Source of the DNA: Charina bottae
Taxonomy: Eukaryota > Chordata > Lepidosauria > Squamata > Charinaidae
Reading direction: 5' to 3'
DNA: 64,000 bases
Assembly (NCBI GenBank): GCA_023362775.1
Contig: JALMGJ010000008.1
Location: 19,008,001-19,072,000 of the forward strand
Shown here: positions 33,933 through 43,137 of the stretch, in pieces
Numbering within the stretch: the first letter of the stretch is position 1
How the letters are laid out: every line of letters starts with the position of its first letter
Translations under genes and position numbers: made by a program
The notes under the pieces: generated by a model
Databases searched by the model: none
The model's input: the letters and a program-made list of their open reading frames with translations, nothing else
Told to the model about the DNA's origin: nothing

Positions 33933-34699
33933 ACCATCCACTGCAGCACAAACTAGGAGTCATCAGGACATTGTCACACAGAGCAGAAACCATCCCCACC
34001 TCCATGGATTCCAAAAAGAATGAAAATCAGCACCTGAGAACAGCTCTGAAGGCCTGTGGACATCCAAATTGGGCCTTCACTAAATCTGAATCTACCAGAC
34101 CTAAAACAGCGACAGATAGGGCTGAGACTCAGAGTAAACGGAAGAACCTGGTCATTCCTTACATGGCTGGCGTGTCTGAAAAGATAAAACGGATATTTGG
34201 CAAACACCACATACCTGTATATTTCAAACCCACCAACACACTGAGACAGAGGCTTGTATACCCCAAAGATCAAATTCCAAAACACAAGAAAAGCAATGTA
34301 GTTTATGCAATCCAGTGCAGTGAGGAGTGCTCTGAACTCTACATTGGAGAAACCAAACAACCTATTTACAGGAGGATGGCCCAACACAGGAGAAGTAACA
34401 CCACAGGACCAGAGTCAGCAGTTTATCTTCATCTGAAGGAAAAAGGACACTCATTTGAGGACATTAATGTTCACATTTTAGACAGAGAAGATAGGTGGTT
34501 TGAGAGAGGGGTCAAGGAATCCATTTATGCCAACTTGGAAAATCCTTCCTTGAATAGAGGTGGGGGCCTCAGGCACAATCTTTCCCCTATTTTCCTCCCT
34601 GCTTTGTCTTCTGTGCCTAGGAAGATTAAGACCATTTTGCAAGCTCAACAGCAGCATGGTGATCTTAACGATCCTTCTTTAGATGATAAAGGGACTTAG
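33933..34699 (+). CDS. PLE 2 reverse-transcriptase end and GIY-YIG endonuclease
   Basis: The open plus-strand frame is recognisable from HHPLQHKLGVIRTLSHRAET (PLE region after the reverse transcriptase) through a linker, VIPYMAGVSEKIKRIF and VYFKPTNTLRQRLVYPKD. It then reaches the GIY half NVVYAIQC, a cysteine pair CSEEC, the YIG half LYIGETKQPIYRRMAQHRR, and C-terminal helices (HSFEDINVHILDRE, ESIYANLENPSLNRGGGLRH), ending at 34699. The N-terminal reverse transcriptase is missing, and the frame upstream of 33933 comes from the antisense copy. It is uninterrupted, but a truncated protein would result. A shorter copy of the same lineage lies at 48138-48838. Confidence 0.8.
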
Positions 34700-35048
34700 A
34701 AATAACATCTCAAAAATAACCATGACCTAGCCCAAGGGTCGGAAATGGTGGCTCGCGAGCCAGATGCGGCTCTTTGGCCCCTTGAGTGTGGCTCTTCTGC
34801 AGCTGAACTCACCCCCGCCCCTTCCACGCGATTGGATCCCGCCCCCAAATGGCCGGCGCTGGAGGAGGGCGATTGATTCTTCCTCCTCCCGCCCTCGGGA
34901 GCCTTCCAGAGTCGGGCAGCGCTTCTTCGAGGTCGGCGGGTGGGGAAGTTGGTTGGTCGCCGCTGCCGCTGCCTCTTCCTCCGCCCGCGTTGCAACGGCT
35001 GCCGCCGCCCCCCCCAAGCACTCGCCAGGCAGGCAGGAGAGCGTCGCC

Positions 35049-35181
35049 ATGCTGGGCGCGCTGCGAGAGAAGACAGCGCAGCTGCTGGGCGACTACCTGC
35101 AGCACCGGCTGGGGGACGCGGCGCTGCCCCCCAGCCGCATGGCCGAGACGCTGCGGCAGGTGGCCGACAAGCTGGAGAGGT
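35049..35181 (+). pseudogene. BCL2L10: Captured BCL2L10/NR-13-like first exon fragment
   Basis: From an ATG in good context (GCGTCGCCATGC) the frame reads MLGALREKTAQLLGDYLQHR and continues with AALPPS and AETLRQVADKLER. The spacing of the R/K-E-x-T-A-x-L-L-x-D-Y-x-Q-H-R block, AALPPS and the following helix matches, from memory, the N-terminal BH4 region of avian NR-13, the BCL2L10 orthologue. Similarity ends near 35181, where the 116-bp tandem repeat begins, so the BH3, BH1, BH2 and membrane parts are absent. The frame runs open to 35624 only because the repeats lack stops. The identity rests on about 45 residues recalled without a search. Confidence 0.5.
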
Positions 35182-35182
35182 G

Positions 35183-35620
35183 CAGCGGGATGGGAGCATC
35201 GCCGGCGGCCCGCGAGGACCGGCCAGGGAAGGCGTGCGGGCGGAGCTGCCTGCCTGGCACTCGGGCGCTCCGGCTGGGGTGCAGCGGGACGGGAGCTCCG
35301 CCCGCGCGCCTTCCCTGGCCGGTCCTCGCAGGCCGATCGCGTGGAAGGCGCGCGGGCGGAGCTGCCTGTCTGGCACTCGGGCGCTCCGGCTGGGGTGCAG
35401 CGGGACGGGAGCTCCGCCCGCGCGCCTTCCCTGGCTGGTCCTCACGGGCCGATCGCGTGGAAGGCGCGCGGGCGGAGCTGCCTGTCTGGCACTCGGGTGC
35501 TCCGGCTGGGGTGCAGCGGGACGGGAGCTCCGCCCGCGCGCCTTCCCTGGCTGGTCCTCACGGGCCGATCGCGTGGAAGGCGCGCGGGCGGAGCTGCCTG
35601 TCTGGCACTCGGGCGCTCCA
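35183..35620. repeat. 116-bp tandem repeat, each unit with a hairpin
   Basis: Near-identical units repeat every 116 bp (marker GGGCGCTCC at 35263, 35379, 35495 with one change, and 35611), with a partial unit first. Each unit contains CTCCGCCCGCGCGCCTTCC and its exact complement GGAAGGCGCGCGGGCGGAG about 30 bp apart, so each can fold into a 19-bp hairpin. The units follow directly on the captured exon fragment. Confidence 0.9.
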
Positions 35621-35719
35621 GTAGCGCGGCCCCGCCGCCGCCCTTTCTCTCCGGCTTGGGTCCCGGGAAGGCAGCGGGGGACCTCGCGGAGGGAGGGAAC
35701 CAGGCAGGCAAGCGGCCCG

Positions 35720-36330
35720 CCTCTGCCGCTCTCCGCTTCTCCGTAAAGCTCCTGGTTCATCTTACTGTTTCCTTTTCCTCCCCTTCAATACGTTCCAGCA
35801 AGCGAGGTGGAAGCGGAGAGGCCACGGGCGCAGGAAGCAGCAGCCGGAGGCCGCCTCGCCTCTTCCGCTCTCCGCTTCCACCTCGCTTGCTGGAACGTAT
35901 TGAAGGGGAGGAAAAGGAAACATTAAGACAGGGCTTTCCAAGTGTGTCGCGTGACAACCTGGAAGCTCTGATGAAAATGCCCTTGGTTCTGGCAGGGAGG
36001 AGAAAATCGCGCATGCTGCAGGGCTGCCTGGGGTGGAAATTCTCTGCGCCGATCAGCTGTGCGCTGGGAAGCCAGCAGCATTCGCATGCGATTTTCGCCT
36101 CCCTGCTGGAACCGAGGGCATTTTCGGGGTCCCCAGAGCCTGCCCTTTCGAAGGGGCAGCTCCTGCCGCCGCAGCGGCAGCAACCCGGAAGCACCGTCGC
36201 TTCCAGGTCTTCGTGGGCCAGCCGTTGGTGTGTCGCCAACGGCAAAAGTTTGGAAAGCCCTGCATTAAGATGAACCAGGAGCTTTGCGGAGAAGCAGAGA
36301 GCGGAAGAGGTGGGCGGCGGCGGCAGCGAA
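35720..36330. repeat. Long palindrome inside the hAT element
   Basis: The left arm, about 35720-35820 (GTAAAGCTCCTGGTTCATC, TTCCTCCCCTTCAATACG), is the reverse complement of the right arm, about 35865-35928 plus 36263-36330 (CGTATTGAAGGGGAGGAA, GATGAACCAGGAGCTTTG). The loop of about 45 bp (GGCCACGGGCGCAGGAAGC) recurs in direct orientation at about 36332-36366. The right arm is interrupted by the 334-bp hAT element at 35929. Confidence 0.85.
35929..36262. mobile_element. Nested hAT element (GCTTTCC family)
   Basis: Inverted ends CAGGGCTTTCCAAGTGTGTC and AAAAGTTTGGAAAGCCCTG, with a perfect 8-bp TSD cattaaga (35921-35928 and 36263-36270). The interior is itself a foldback: AAAATGCCCTTGGTTCTGG and GAGAAAATCGCGCATGC on the left pair with GCATGCGATTTTCGCC and CCGAGGGCATTTTC on the right. 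It is the youngest level of the nested insertion. Sister copies are at 41, 57485 and 58581. Confidence 0.9.
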
Positions 36331-36683
36331 GAGGCCACGGGCGCAGGAAGCAGCAGCCGGAGGCTCGTCTGGCCCCGCGGCGCGCCGAGGGCGAAGAGCC
36401 GCCTGCTCTCCCCTTGGCCGCCTCCGGTCGCTACAGTCGCCCTGGCATCTCCCTTTGGCCTGCCGTCCGCGGCCCCTGCCCCCGCCCCAGCCCTGTCCCC
36501 CCGCCTCCCTCCCTGCAGGCAGCGGACAAACTCGGCGAGGAAGCCTGCGATGGCGGCTTCCGTCCCGCACGCACGCCCAGGCTCGGCTGCGGAGCTCAGC
36601 ATCCCTCCGCGAGGCCCCCCACTGCCTTCCAGCGCGCCTGGGCCTCGCGGAGGGAGGCAAGCGGGCGGGGCTCTTCGGCACAG

Positions 36684-36978
36684 ATCCCGCCGGAGCTGAT
36701 CTCCCTGGACCCCGGGCAGCTGGGCCGGGTGGACGCCGTCTCCCAGCAGCAGCAGCGGAAGGAGCGTACAGAGAGGCTGATACCTGCCCGAGCAGGTGGG
36801 CGCTCCACTGGCCACTCTGGGAGGGCGGGGCGGGGCGGGGCGAGACGCAGCTCTGCCGGGATCCGGGCGTGCGGGCGCTGAGTCCCTGCCCCCCTCCCCC
36901 CAGCGGGGGCTGAAGGGCCAGGACTCGGCGGGCGGGCGGCTGAAGCGGAGGAGGAAGGTGGCAGCCGAGCAGCAGCGG
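36684..36978 (+). other. Exon-like segments inside the hAT element
   Basis: Two segments have splice-like borders. 36684-36795 (112 bp) follows CACAG and precedes GTGGGC, reading IPPELISLDPGQLGRVDAVS and QQQQRKERTERLIPARA. 36904-36978 (75 bp) follows a pyrimidine tract and CCCAG and precedes GTGAGT, reading RGLKGQDSAGGRLKRRRKVA and AEQQR. Their phases do not join cleanly in the most protein-like frames. I do not recognise the source gene, and chance in GC-rich DNA is possible. Confidence 0.3.
36821..36842. promoter_or_regulatory. Cluster of GC boxes
   Basis: Four overlapping GGGCGGGGC boxes, the classic Sp1-type binding core, lie in a CpG-rich stretch within the hAT element. Promoter activity is inference only. 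Confidence 0.4.
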
Positions 36979-37214
36979 GTGAGTCCCCTGGCGCTCCCCG
37001 TTCCTCCCCTGCCCCGGCTCCGCCCTGGCTCCTTGGTTCGGAACAGCTTGGCAGCCGGCGCCCTCCGAAGCTGGAGCCCCCGCAGCCCGCAGATCGGCGC
37101 TGGATCACTTCCGGAAACAGTGGGGGGAGAAGGCCGGCCGCCTTCTGCAGGCAAGGAGGGAGGGGCGGGAAGCCGGTGGGGGGGGTAAACTGCTACATGG
37201 GCCCTCCCACCTGC

Positions 37215-37415
37215 CCCAATAAGCCACGTGACTGGCTCCCGCCCGCAAACCCCGCCCCTTCCACGTAATTGGCCCCCGCCCGCAAGCCCCACCCCCTTCC
37301 ACGCAATTGGCTCCTGCCCGCAAGCCCCGCCCCCTTCCACGCGATTGGCTCCCGCCCGCAAAGCCCGCCCCCTTCCACGCGATTGGCTCCCGCCCGCAAA
37401 CCCCGCCCCCTGGCT
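37215..37415. repeat. 39-bp tandem repeat at the right end of the hAT element
   Basis: Four to five units of about 39 bp, each with CCTTCCACGCGATTGGCTCC or a close variant followed by GCCCGCAAGCCCCGC. The same unit appears once near the left end (34815-34850) and in the hAT element at 7927-8223. Confidence 0.9.
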
Positions 37416-37484
37416 CTCGAGCACTTCAAAATGTGCACGAGCATACCAAAATGGCTCTCGGCTCAAAAAGTTTGCCGACCCCTG

Positions 37485-37627
37485 ACCTAGCCCCAGGTGT
37501 AAGGTCACACAGCAACATATTTAAGGATTCCCTTACTAACTTTGCTCAGACTGAAGAAGCTCCTTGGATAAGGAGCGAAACGTTTCCACTGAGAAAATAG
37601 AAATCCAGTTGACATGATTCAAGCTAC
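37485..37627 (+). mobile_element. PLE 2, 3' end after the hAT insertion
   Basis: After the hAT TSD the PLE resumes with CCAGGTGTAAGGTCACACAG, the hammerhead-like motif, and the end GACATGATTCAAGCTAC. It meets the second copy of the PLE TSD tgtcaattggaag at 37628-37640. It is colinear with 48690-48838 of the related copy. Confidence 0.85.
37545..37592 (+). ncRNA. Hammerhead-ribozyme-like motif D
   Basis: CTGAAGA (37551-37557), one A, stem GCTCCTT/AAGGAGC with loop GGAT, GAAAC (37577-37581), GTT. It lies on the PLE coding strand, 3' of the endonuclease. Confidence 0.55.
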
Positions 37628-37921
37628 TGTCAATTGGAAGGTTGCACATTTGGAGGTTCGAGACCCTAGCCCCACGTGACGGAGTGAGCTCCCGCCCCCG
37701 CCCCAGCTCTTGCCAACCTAGCAATTAGAAAGCATGCAAATGCAAGTAGATAAATAGGTACCACTTCGGTGGGATGGTAACAGCGTTCCACACGCCTCAT
37801 GCCGGCCACATGACCGTGGAAGCATCTTCGGACAATGCTGGCTCTTCGGCTAACAAACAGAGATGAGCACCGGCCCCTAGAGTCGGACACGACTATGTGG
37901 GGGAACCTTTACTTTTACCTT
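37628..37921 (+). mobile_element. Sauria SINE, 3' part
   Basis: Resumes with TGTCAATTGGAAGGTTGC and the B box GGTTCGAGACCC. It continues through GCCAACCTAGCAATTAGAAAGC and CTGGCTCTTCGGCTAACAAAC to the BovB-like tail GGGGAACCTTTACTTTTACC. The right SINE TSD tactttactgac follows at 37922-37933. Confidence 0.9.
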
Positions 37922-37933
37922 TACTTTACTGAC

Positions 37934-40900
37934 ATCCCTACTTGCAAACAGTATTTGTTGATGAGAAGATTAGGAAAAATAAATATGGCAAAAAGCATCC
38001 CACAAAAAAAAGCTAAAGCAACATTCCATGAGTTTCATTACCCCATTATTGAAAGTTATCATGATTATCACAAATTCATTTTCTATATGTGCACAGAGAT
38101 TCTATATACACACAAGTTGCATGTCCTGCTGGTCATTGACCGAATAAATAAATGTTGTTGTTGTTGTTGTTGCATGTCCTTAGATAACTGTTTTGGGAGG
38201 AAAACCAGCCCATCCATTACGTGCTAAGCAAGTATATGTATATACAACCTGTGCATATATAGGATCTGGGCACAAAGAGTGATAAAATACATGAAAGTCA
38301 GGAGCAGAATTGAGTTTAGTCCCACAAAGAGCTACTAGTTGGTCTATAACATACTAAGAAACCTTAACAGCATGCTAATTTTTCAAGTGTATGATTGCCA
38401 GAATTTTTTCAAGTGATCCTTTTCCACATCAATTTGTACAAATAAGAATTGAAATCTGCATGAGATTCTCATGACAAAGTGGATTCTTACAGGACTGCAG
38501 TTATAGGAATTTTATTCCAGCAGTATATTTCATATTGTTCCCAGGGTCTATTGACATACACATACACAAACTACTGCCAATGCATAAGCTGGGCTCTTTG
38601 TTACAGGATTAATTTATAAAATGTCTTCCATCTCTGTAATTCTTAATTTACAACTATCATTGTAAAGGTCTCCTTGTGGATAACTCTTAAGAACTGACAG
38701 AGACAGATGATAGCTGGTAGCTTTCTGGTTATGTATTTTAATGGAAACTAGGATGGTCCAAGAAAGAAGGCATACGTGATACTTTAAGGTCATTCATTTT
38801 TTCCACACTAAATAGAAGGAGACAGCAAATAAAGGACTGATATGTAGGAAGGAACTAGTCTGTTCTGCAAAGTCTTAAAAGGAGGCAGCAGGCTGCCTTC
38901 TGTTTCTGCAAGACATTTACGGGTCCTATGAGCTTACTACATCCGATAAGTAACATGAATCTGCTAGAGTGTAATACAAGGGCTTTTTACCAAGTGCTCT
39001 TCCTTACTAAGACTTATAGAATCTTTATACAGAAGCATCACTCTGCCATTGTTGAGGCAATATATAGCCTGTCCTCAGTACTCTTATATGAGCACAATAG
39101 TTGAATGACGCTAAATAAATCATTAGTGAGGAAATGACCTATGAAGGGTTGTCTTATTCTCAGCCTGTAATAAGTGTAAATATCACATATATTTATAACA
39201 TATTTGTTTATTTATTTATGGTCCAAGACCAATATTTAAAAGATGATATTACCACACATCAGTTATAAAATTATATTTAAAAAATAAAATAGAAGTTTAT
39301 ACAGAAAAGCCTGTATAAACTTCCATTATAACTCAGTAATCAGCCTCTCCTGCTCCATTCCCAGATACTTCTATAACATTTCACATATTTTACGTAGGAG
39401 ACTCTTCATCTTGGCCCAAATTGGTGAATTACCTATAAGGGCAACAACTGGTAGATGCATCAATATCCCTACAAAAATTGCACTTGTATATGTTCTGATA
39501 CAGAAGTTGAATCTGTTTCATGTGTACTATTGTAACCCCTATACAATAAATTAAGGACTTATAACAACAATCGTTAGAAATCTTAATTGCTCCTCCTAGG
39601 CAACCAAACTTCAGATATTTCCAATAAGGTTGTTAAATATAAGGTTGTTAATAGCCATGGCTTGCAGAAATTATCTGGTGCCTCCTTTACACTATTAATT
39701 GCTTCAGGCTTTTCTGTGCAAATTCTATTTTATTTTTTATTTTTTTATTTTATATTATCGTAATATATTTGATATATTGTAATATCATCTTCTCACATAT
39801 CCTTATAATGCATCACCCCAGCAATCATCCTATGTCTTCATTCCTGAAAACCAAATTACAGCTCTTGTTTTCACAACAGCAGATACTGTGAATGGATTCA
39901 GGGATATATTATCCACATGAATTCAAAACAACTTGAACTATATTTCAGAACAAAGGGAAGTCAGGTTGCTTCAAGCAAAATTTTCAGGCCTCACAAAAGG
40001 GTTATTTTAATCTTATAAAAAATATCAGTACTTCCCTACCTCCTAGCAATCTGAAGCAGAATGACAGCAACAATAATTGGAGGGTGAGTCATGGGATACA
40101 TGGTAGGTGAGACATCACCAGCAACAGAAGACCAAAAACAAGGATTTTTTTTAAAAAAGTGGGGGGGGGGGTAGGGAAGAGAGAAAGAGAGAGGAGGAGA
40201 AGGAGAGACAGTGGGTTTTATTTTTTATTTTGTCTCTGGACTTGTATTTGTATATCTGTAAGCATTTATATTGGTGCCATTCAAGCCAGAGTTACCAAGG
40301 GCCTGACTTTTTTTAATTGCATTTAGTACCATTAACAATTATTTGCTATGAATGGGTCTTAATCACTTTTTTAAAAAAAATCCAGATGGAGGAGATGAAA
40401 GTATAGTGTTTTCCTCTGCCTGCAAACCATGCTTATGATAAATTATAACTCAATGCACTTATTTGTGGCTGACAATACATTTTTGTAGTTTGGCTATTGA
40501 CCTAGCAATATAAAGTGATTTTTATTATGAACAATAAAAATTTAGATTAACTTCTGTTTATGTTAGATGGTTGTAACCAGCATCTCAGTCACTTTCAGCA
40601 ATTTTCCAGGGGTGGGGTGTTGGGGTGAGTAGAACAAACTGTTACATGACGCATACTGTTGCTGATTTCCAAATGTGTTGTACTACTTTTATTAAATTGC
40701 AGGTAAACTGGTAACAGCAGTGCCAGTAGCAACTGAAGTTACATTAGCTTTTAATGTTCTGCTTAATAGCTATGACAGTAATAACTGAGTACACTGCTTA
40801 GTGAAGATGCTTTTAGCCTCAAAAATCGAGACTCATAGACTGCATAGTAGCAGTCTATCACCTAACCCTGCAGCAAAGGCATAGGGCTCTTTGAATGAGG

Positions 40901-42470
40901 CAGAGGTCAGTGACAAAGTAAATCAGCTGCAGCCTTCCTGCAGGACTTAGGGATCATGTGATGGGTATACAAATGCCCTTCCTTGCTACTTCAAGACTGA
41001 TCCTCATATCTTATCCCTGAGATTTTATTATCCAGAAAAGCTCACTGTAATAGCTTAGAAAAGAAAATAGAAGTGTAACTCAGACGTGTTTAATGCAAGG
41101 ATGAGCAATCCCTGGGCGGCATTCAATCCCCCAATGGCACAATTGTCTACTTTTGGGAGGAGAAGAAAAATGGATAGTTTAAGCCTCTGACATGCACAAT
41201 GTTTATTTTAGTTCTGCTTTCCCAGAAAACAGCCATTCATATTCCAGGGATGCTGTCACATCACTGCATTGCCTTTGCTGGCCAACTCCCACACCCACCA
41301 AGGTTAAACAGAGGAAGTATAGCCCCATCAGTAGAAAGCCCACCTCTCTGTGGTGTTATTTCTTCATTTGTAGGAGCTGAGTGAGCTTGGCACTGAAGTG
41401 ATATATTTGATTGAAAGGAGAGGGCAGGAACAGATGAACATGCACCAACTAGTACCAAATACAACAAACAGCTCTCGGAAGTAGTTTCATCAATTTTATT
41501 TCCCTTGAGGCATTAAGAAAGGAGAAACAGGGAAGTGGAGATTGAGCAATGAGCTGAAGGCATACATAACTGAATATTTTACATTTACAATTTTACATAT
41601 TTTGTGCCTTCTGGAGAACATCACTTTTAAGTGCGGACTCCTTTCTATCTTCTTTGGCTGTATATCTGAATTTACCTTTGGCACTATCTTGAACTTGGAG
41701 AGCTCTATCTTGAAGCAAAACAAAATTAATTAAAGCATTGTACAGGCTGAGGCATGTACAGAAAGAAGGAGTCTCATTGTAGCTGGTACCATCAATAAAT
41801 ATTTGATTATAGATTTCTTCATTTCTGAAAAGGCAATATGTTATCTTCTCAAAAGAAGAGGTTTCACCTTTGACTGCTGGCCCCTTGTTCCTGTTTCAAC
41901 ACAAGTATTCCCTACAGGTCATTATTGCAATCATGCCTTTGATCATTCTTCTTAAGCTGCCCTAAGATTCACGAATAATAAGTCTATGATTAGAAGGAAA
42001 TCAAATATGAACAATATATTTGATTTCAGATTAAAGCCTGGTCTTTACCTTTGCTAAAAGGGTACCAAATGTCAAGCAAACAGCAGCACCAAATACAAAT
42101 AAAACACTAACTCTGGAATGTTAGCAATGTAATGGAAGATTATCAGCCAATATGCTATTCTGAAAAAAAAATATCTGCCAAAGCTAATAATGATTGAAAT
42201 GAAGGACAAGAGACAAGGTCAACTCTTCATGATGTCATATGATAACATTGGTGTTCAACTGCTGCACAACTGTATGTTAAGGTACCAATTGAAGAGAATT
42301 GTATGTTAAAGAGAGATTTCTGCTGTAGTAGCTCAAGTGATGACTTGCAGTAGTATAAAGGTATTCTAAACAAATGGGGCAGAACAAACTGACTCCACCC
42401 TCTTTTCAAGGAAACTTCTACTTTTGTTCTCTTAATTTAAACTACATAAACCTTTCTTTTATAAGATGCT
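37934..42470. other. 4.5 kb without recognised genes
   Basis: AT-rich DNA with a (AAAT)(GTT)n microsatellite at 38140-38173 and a G9 run at 40162-40171. None of its short frames (37835-38227, 41192-41380, 41542-41733) has recognisable motifs. This is the longest repeat-poor stretch in the window, so it is the best candidate for unique host intron or intergenic DNA. Confidence 0.55.
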
Positions 42471-42482
42471 ATTCAGTAGTCA

Positions 42483-42813
42483 GGGGGTGCGATGGCTCAG
42501 TGGTTAAGATGCCAGGCTTGTCAATTGGAAGGTTGAAAGTTAGGCGGTTCAAGACCCTAGCCCCGCATGATGGAGTGAGCTCCCGCACTTGCCCCAGCTC
42601 TTGCCAACCTAGCAATTTGAAAGCATGCAAATGCAAGTAGATAAATAGGTACCACTTCGGTGGGATGGTAACAGCGTTCCATGCTTGTCATGCTGGCCAT
42701 ATGACTGTGGAAGTGTCTTCGGACAGCACTGGCTCTTCGGCTAACAAACGGAGATGAGCACCGCCCCCTAGAGTCAGACACGACTGTGTGGGGGAACCTT
42801 TACCTTTACCTTT
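42483..42813 (+). mobile_element. Sauria SINE, full length
   Basis: Complete copy with A box GATGGCTCAGTGGTTAAG, B box GGTTCAAGACCC, body and tail ending GGGGAACCTTTACCTTTACC. It is flanked by the perfect TSD attcagtagtca (42471-42482 and 42814-42825). The next insertion, an L1, landed partly in the right TSD. Confidence 0.92.
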
Positions 42814-43137
42814 ATTCAGTAGTCATACTGTGGCTTCTGGTGAGAATGGTAACCTGAACAGCTGTACCTGCTTGTTCAGCAGGCGGACCTGACAATGCGG
42901 TATCTTTTTTCGGGCTCAGGGAGGTTTTCCTGAAGCCCAGAAACGTTCTCCGGATCAAGAAGAGTACCTGGAATCATCCCATCTGTCCTCCGGATGGCTG
43001 CTTGCAGCCAGAAGATTGCAAACAGCATTTTGTGTTCGACTGGTAAGAGCCAGCTGGGAGGTGGGGACTTCATCACTTTCCAAGCCGCGCTGTAGCTTTA
43101 AAGGGACACTAAGACCGGCCACCCCATTTCTAAATTG

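Larger units (their letters stand above)
34733..37484. mobile_element. GC-rich hAT transposon carrying host-like exons
   Basis: Left end CAAGGGTCGGAAATGGTGGC, right end AAGTTTGCCGACCCCTG, with a perfect 8-bp TSD acctagcc (34725-34732 and 37485-37492). The uninterrupted target is present in the related PLE at 48682-48710 (CATGACCTAGCCCCAGGTG), which proves insertion and defines the 2752-bp element. It has no recognisable transposase. Inside are a start-codon exon like BCL2L10/NR-13 (35049), a 116-bp tandem repeat, a palindrome with a second hAT element in one arm, GC boxes, exon-like segments and 39-bp repeats at the right end. The whole is a CpG-rich island in AT-rich DNA. The very long frames on both strands reflect low AT content. 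Confidence 0.85.

Noticed and set aside
34696..35760. 354-codon frame on the minus strand with repeated RQAAPPARLPRD-type blocks
   Set aside because: It is the antisense of the 116-bp tandem repeat. The internal protein repeats simply mirror the DNA repeat.
37215..37415. Regularly spaced 39-bp repeats that could suggest a CRISPR array
   Set aside because: The units are contiguous with no unique spacers, lie inside a hAT element of a vertebrate genome and vary gradually.
35757..37508. 583-codon open frame on the minus strand, and 474-codon frame at 34849-36273 on the plus strand
   Set aside because: They cross transposon boundaries, palindromes and tandem repeats, have extreme P, R, A and G composition and no domains. 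Long frames are expected in DNA so poor in A and T.
42557..42781. 74-codon minus-strand frame (also at 37666-37890)
   Set aside because: Antisense of the Sauria SINE body; it recurs with each SINE copy and is not a gene.
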